Below are positions 6,056-6,116 of a stretch of 6,116 bases of DNA, one piece after another. Where the stretch lies: NCBI GenBank assembly GCA_964577985.1, contig CAZOAR010000081.1, positions 1 through 6,116 of the forward strand, in the 5' to 3' direction. A program made the translations under genes and the position numbers. Source of the DNA: CAZOAR01 sp964577985 (GTDB lineage Bacteria > Gemmatimonadota > CAZMKB01 > CAZNLH01). Under the pieces are notes generated by a model. That model saw only the letters and a list, made by a program, of their open reading frames with translations. It was not told where the DNA came from and did not search any database. Positions within the stretch are counted from its first letter, which is position 1. Each line of letters starts with the position of its first letter.

Positions 6056-6116
6056 TGGCGGGGCCGACCGGACTTGAACCGGCGACCTCCGGCTTGACAG
6101 GCCGGCGTTCTAACCA
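6056..6116 (-). tRNA. tRNA-Asp (anticodon GTC), 5' end cut by window edge
   Basis: The minus strand carries the anticodon stem CCGGC with GCCGG around loop CTGTCAA, giving anticodon GTC (6096-6098 on the plus strand). The T arm is GCCGG, TTCAAGT, CCGGT and the acceptor 3' strand is CGGCCCC. Discriminator G73 is the expected aspartate identity base. The D-loop end GGTTA and D stem 3' strand GAAC are present. About 16 bases of the 5' end (acceptor 5' strand and start of the D arm) lie beyond the window. CCA is encoded at 6056-6058, unlike in the tRNA-Arg gene. TTTTGAAAA follows immediately. Confidence 0.95.

Noticed and set aside
1..6116. CRISPR array, insertion sequence, attachment-site duplication or prophage remnant beside the tRNA genes
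   Set aside because: I saw no spaced direct repeats, transposase or integrase, nor a second copy of either tRNA 3' end in the window.

Overview
The window is ordinary-looking bacterial chromosome of moderately high GC content. It holds seven protein genes and two tRNA genes, packed closely, with both strands used in blocks. I see no insertion sequence, phage gene, CRISPR array or long gene-free stretch. The genes do not fix the lineage. A Gram-negative-type bacterium from a poorly cultured phylum is plausible, but this is a guess from the gene mix and unfamiliar protein variants, not a demonstration.

Layout: (1) The tail of a TPR-like helical-repeat protein enters from the left edge (+). (2) A 625-residue sodium:solute symporter of the SSS/SLC5 family follows (+, 445-2322). 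(3) Facing it is a leftward block that, read in its own direction, runs tRNA-Arg(ACG), tadA (tRNA adenosine-34 deaminase), a class I SAM-dependent methyltransferase, and a small single-span membrane protein whose start codon overlaps the methyltransferase stop. (4) Rightward from the intergenic region at about 4279-4429 run a small four-helix SMR/EamA-like transporter and an M29-type metallo-aminopeptidase, 20 bases apart. (5) A leftward tRNA-Asp(GTC), cut by the right edge, closes the window.

The most notable point is that tRNA-Arg(ACG), the classical bacterial substrate of TadA, lies on the same strand only about 30 bases upstream of tadA. The tRNA is preceded by an exactly consensus sigma-70-type promoter (TTGACA, 17 bases, TATAAT). 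Substrate and modifying enzyme may therefore share one transcript. A T-rich stretch between them could instead terminate or attenuate it. A second, near-consensus promoter (TTGACG, 17 bases, TATCAT) fires the other way toward the transporter and peptidase genes, so 4279-4429 is a compact divergent control region.

I find no clearly undescribed multi-gene system. The leads worth checking are the tRNA-tadA unit, the SMR-like protein lacking the usual membrane glutamate, and the methyltransferase/membrane-protein coupled pair.
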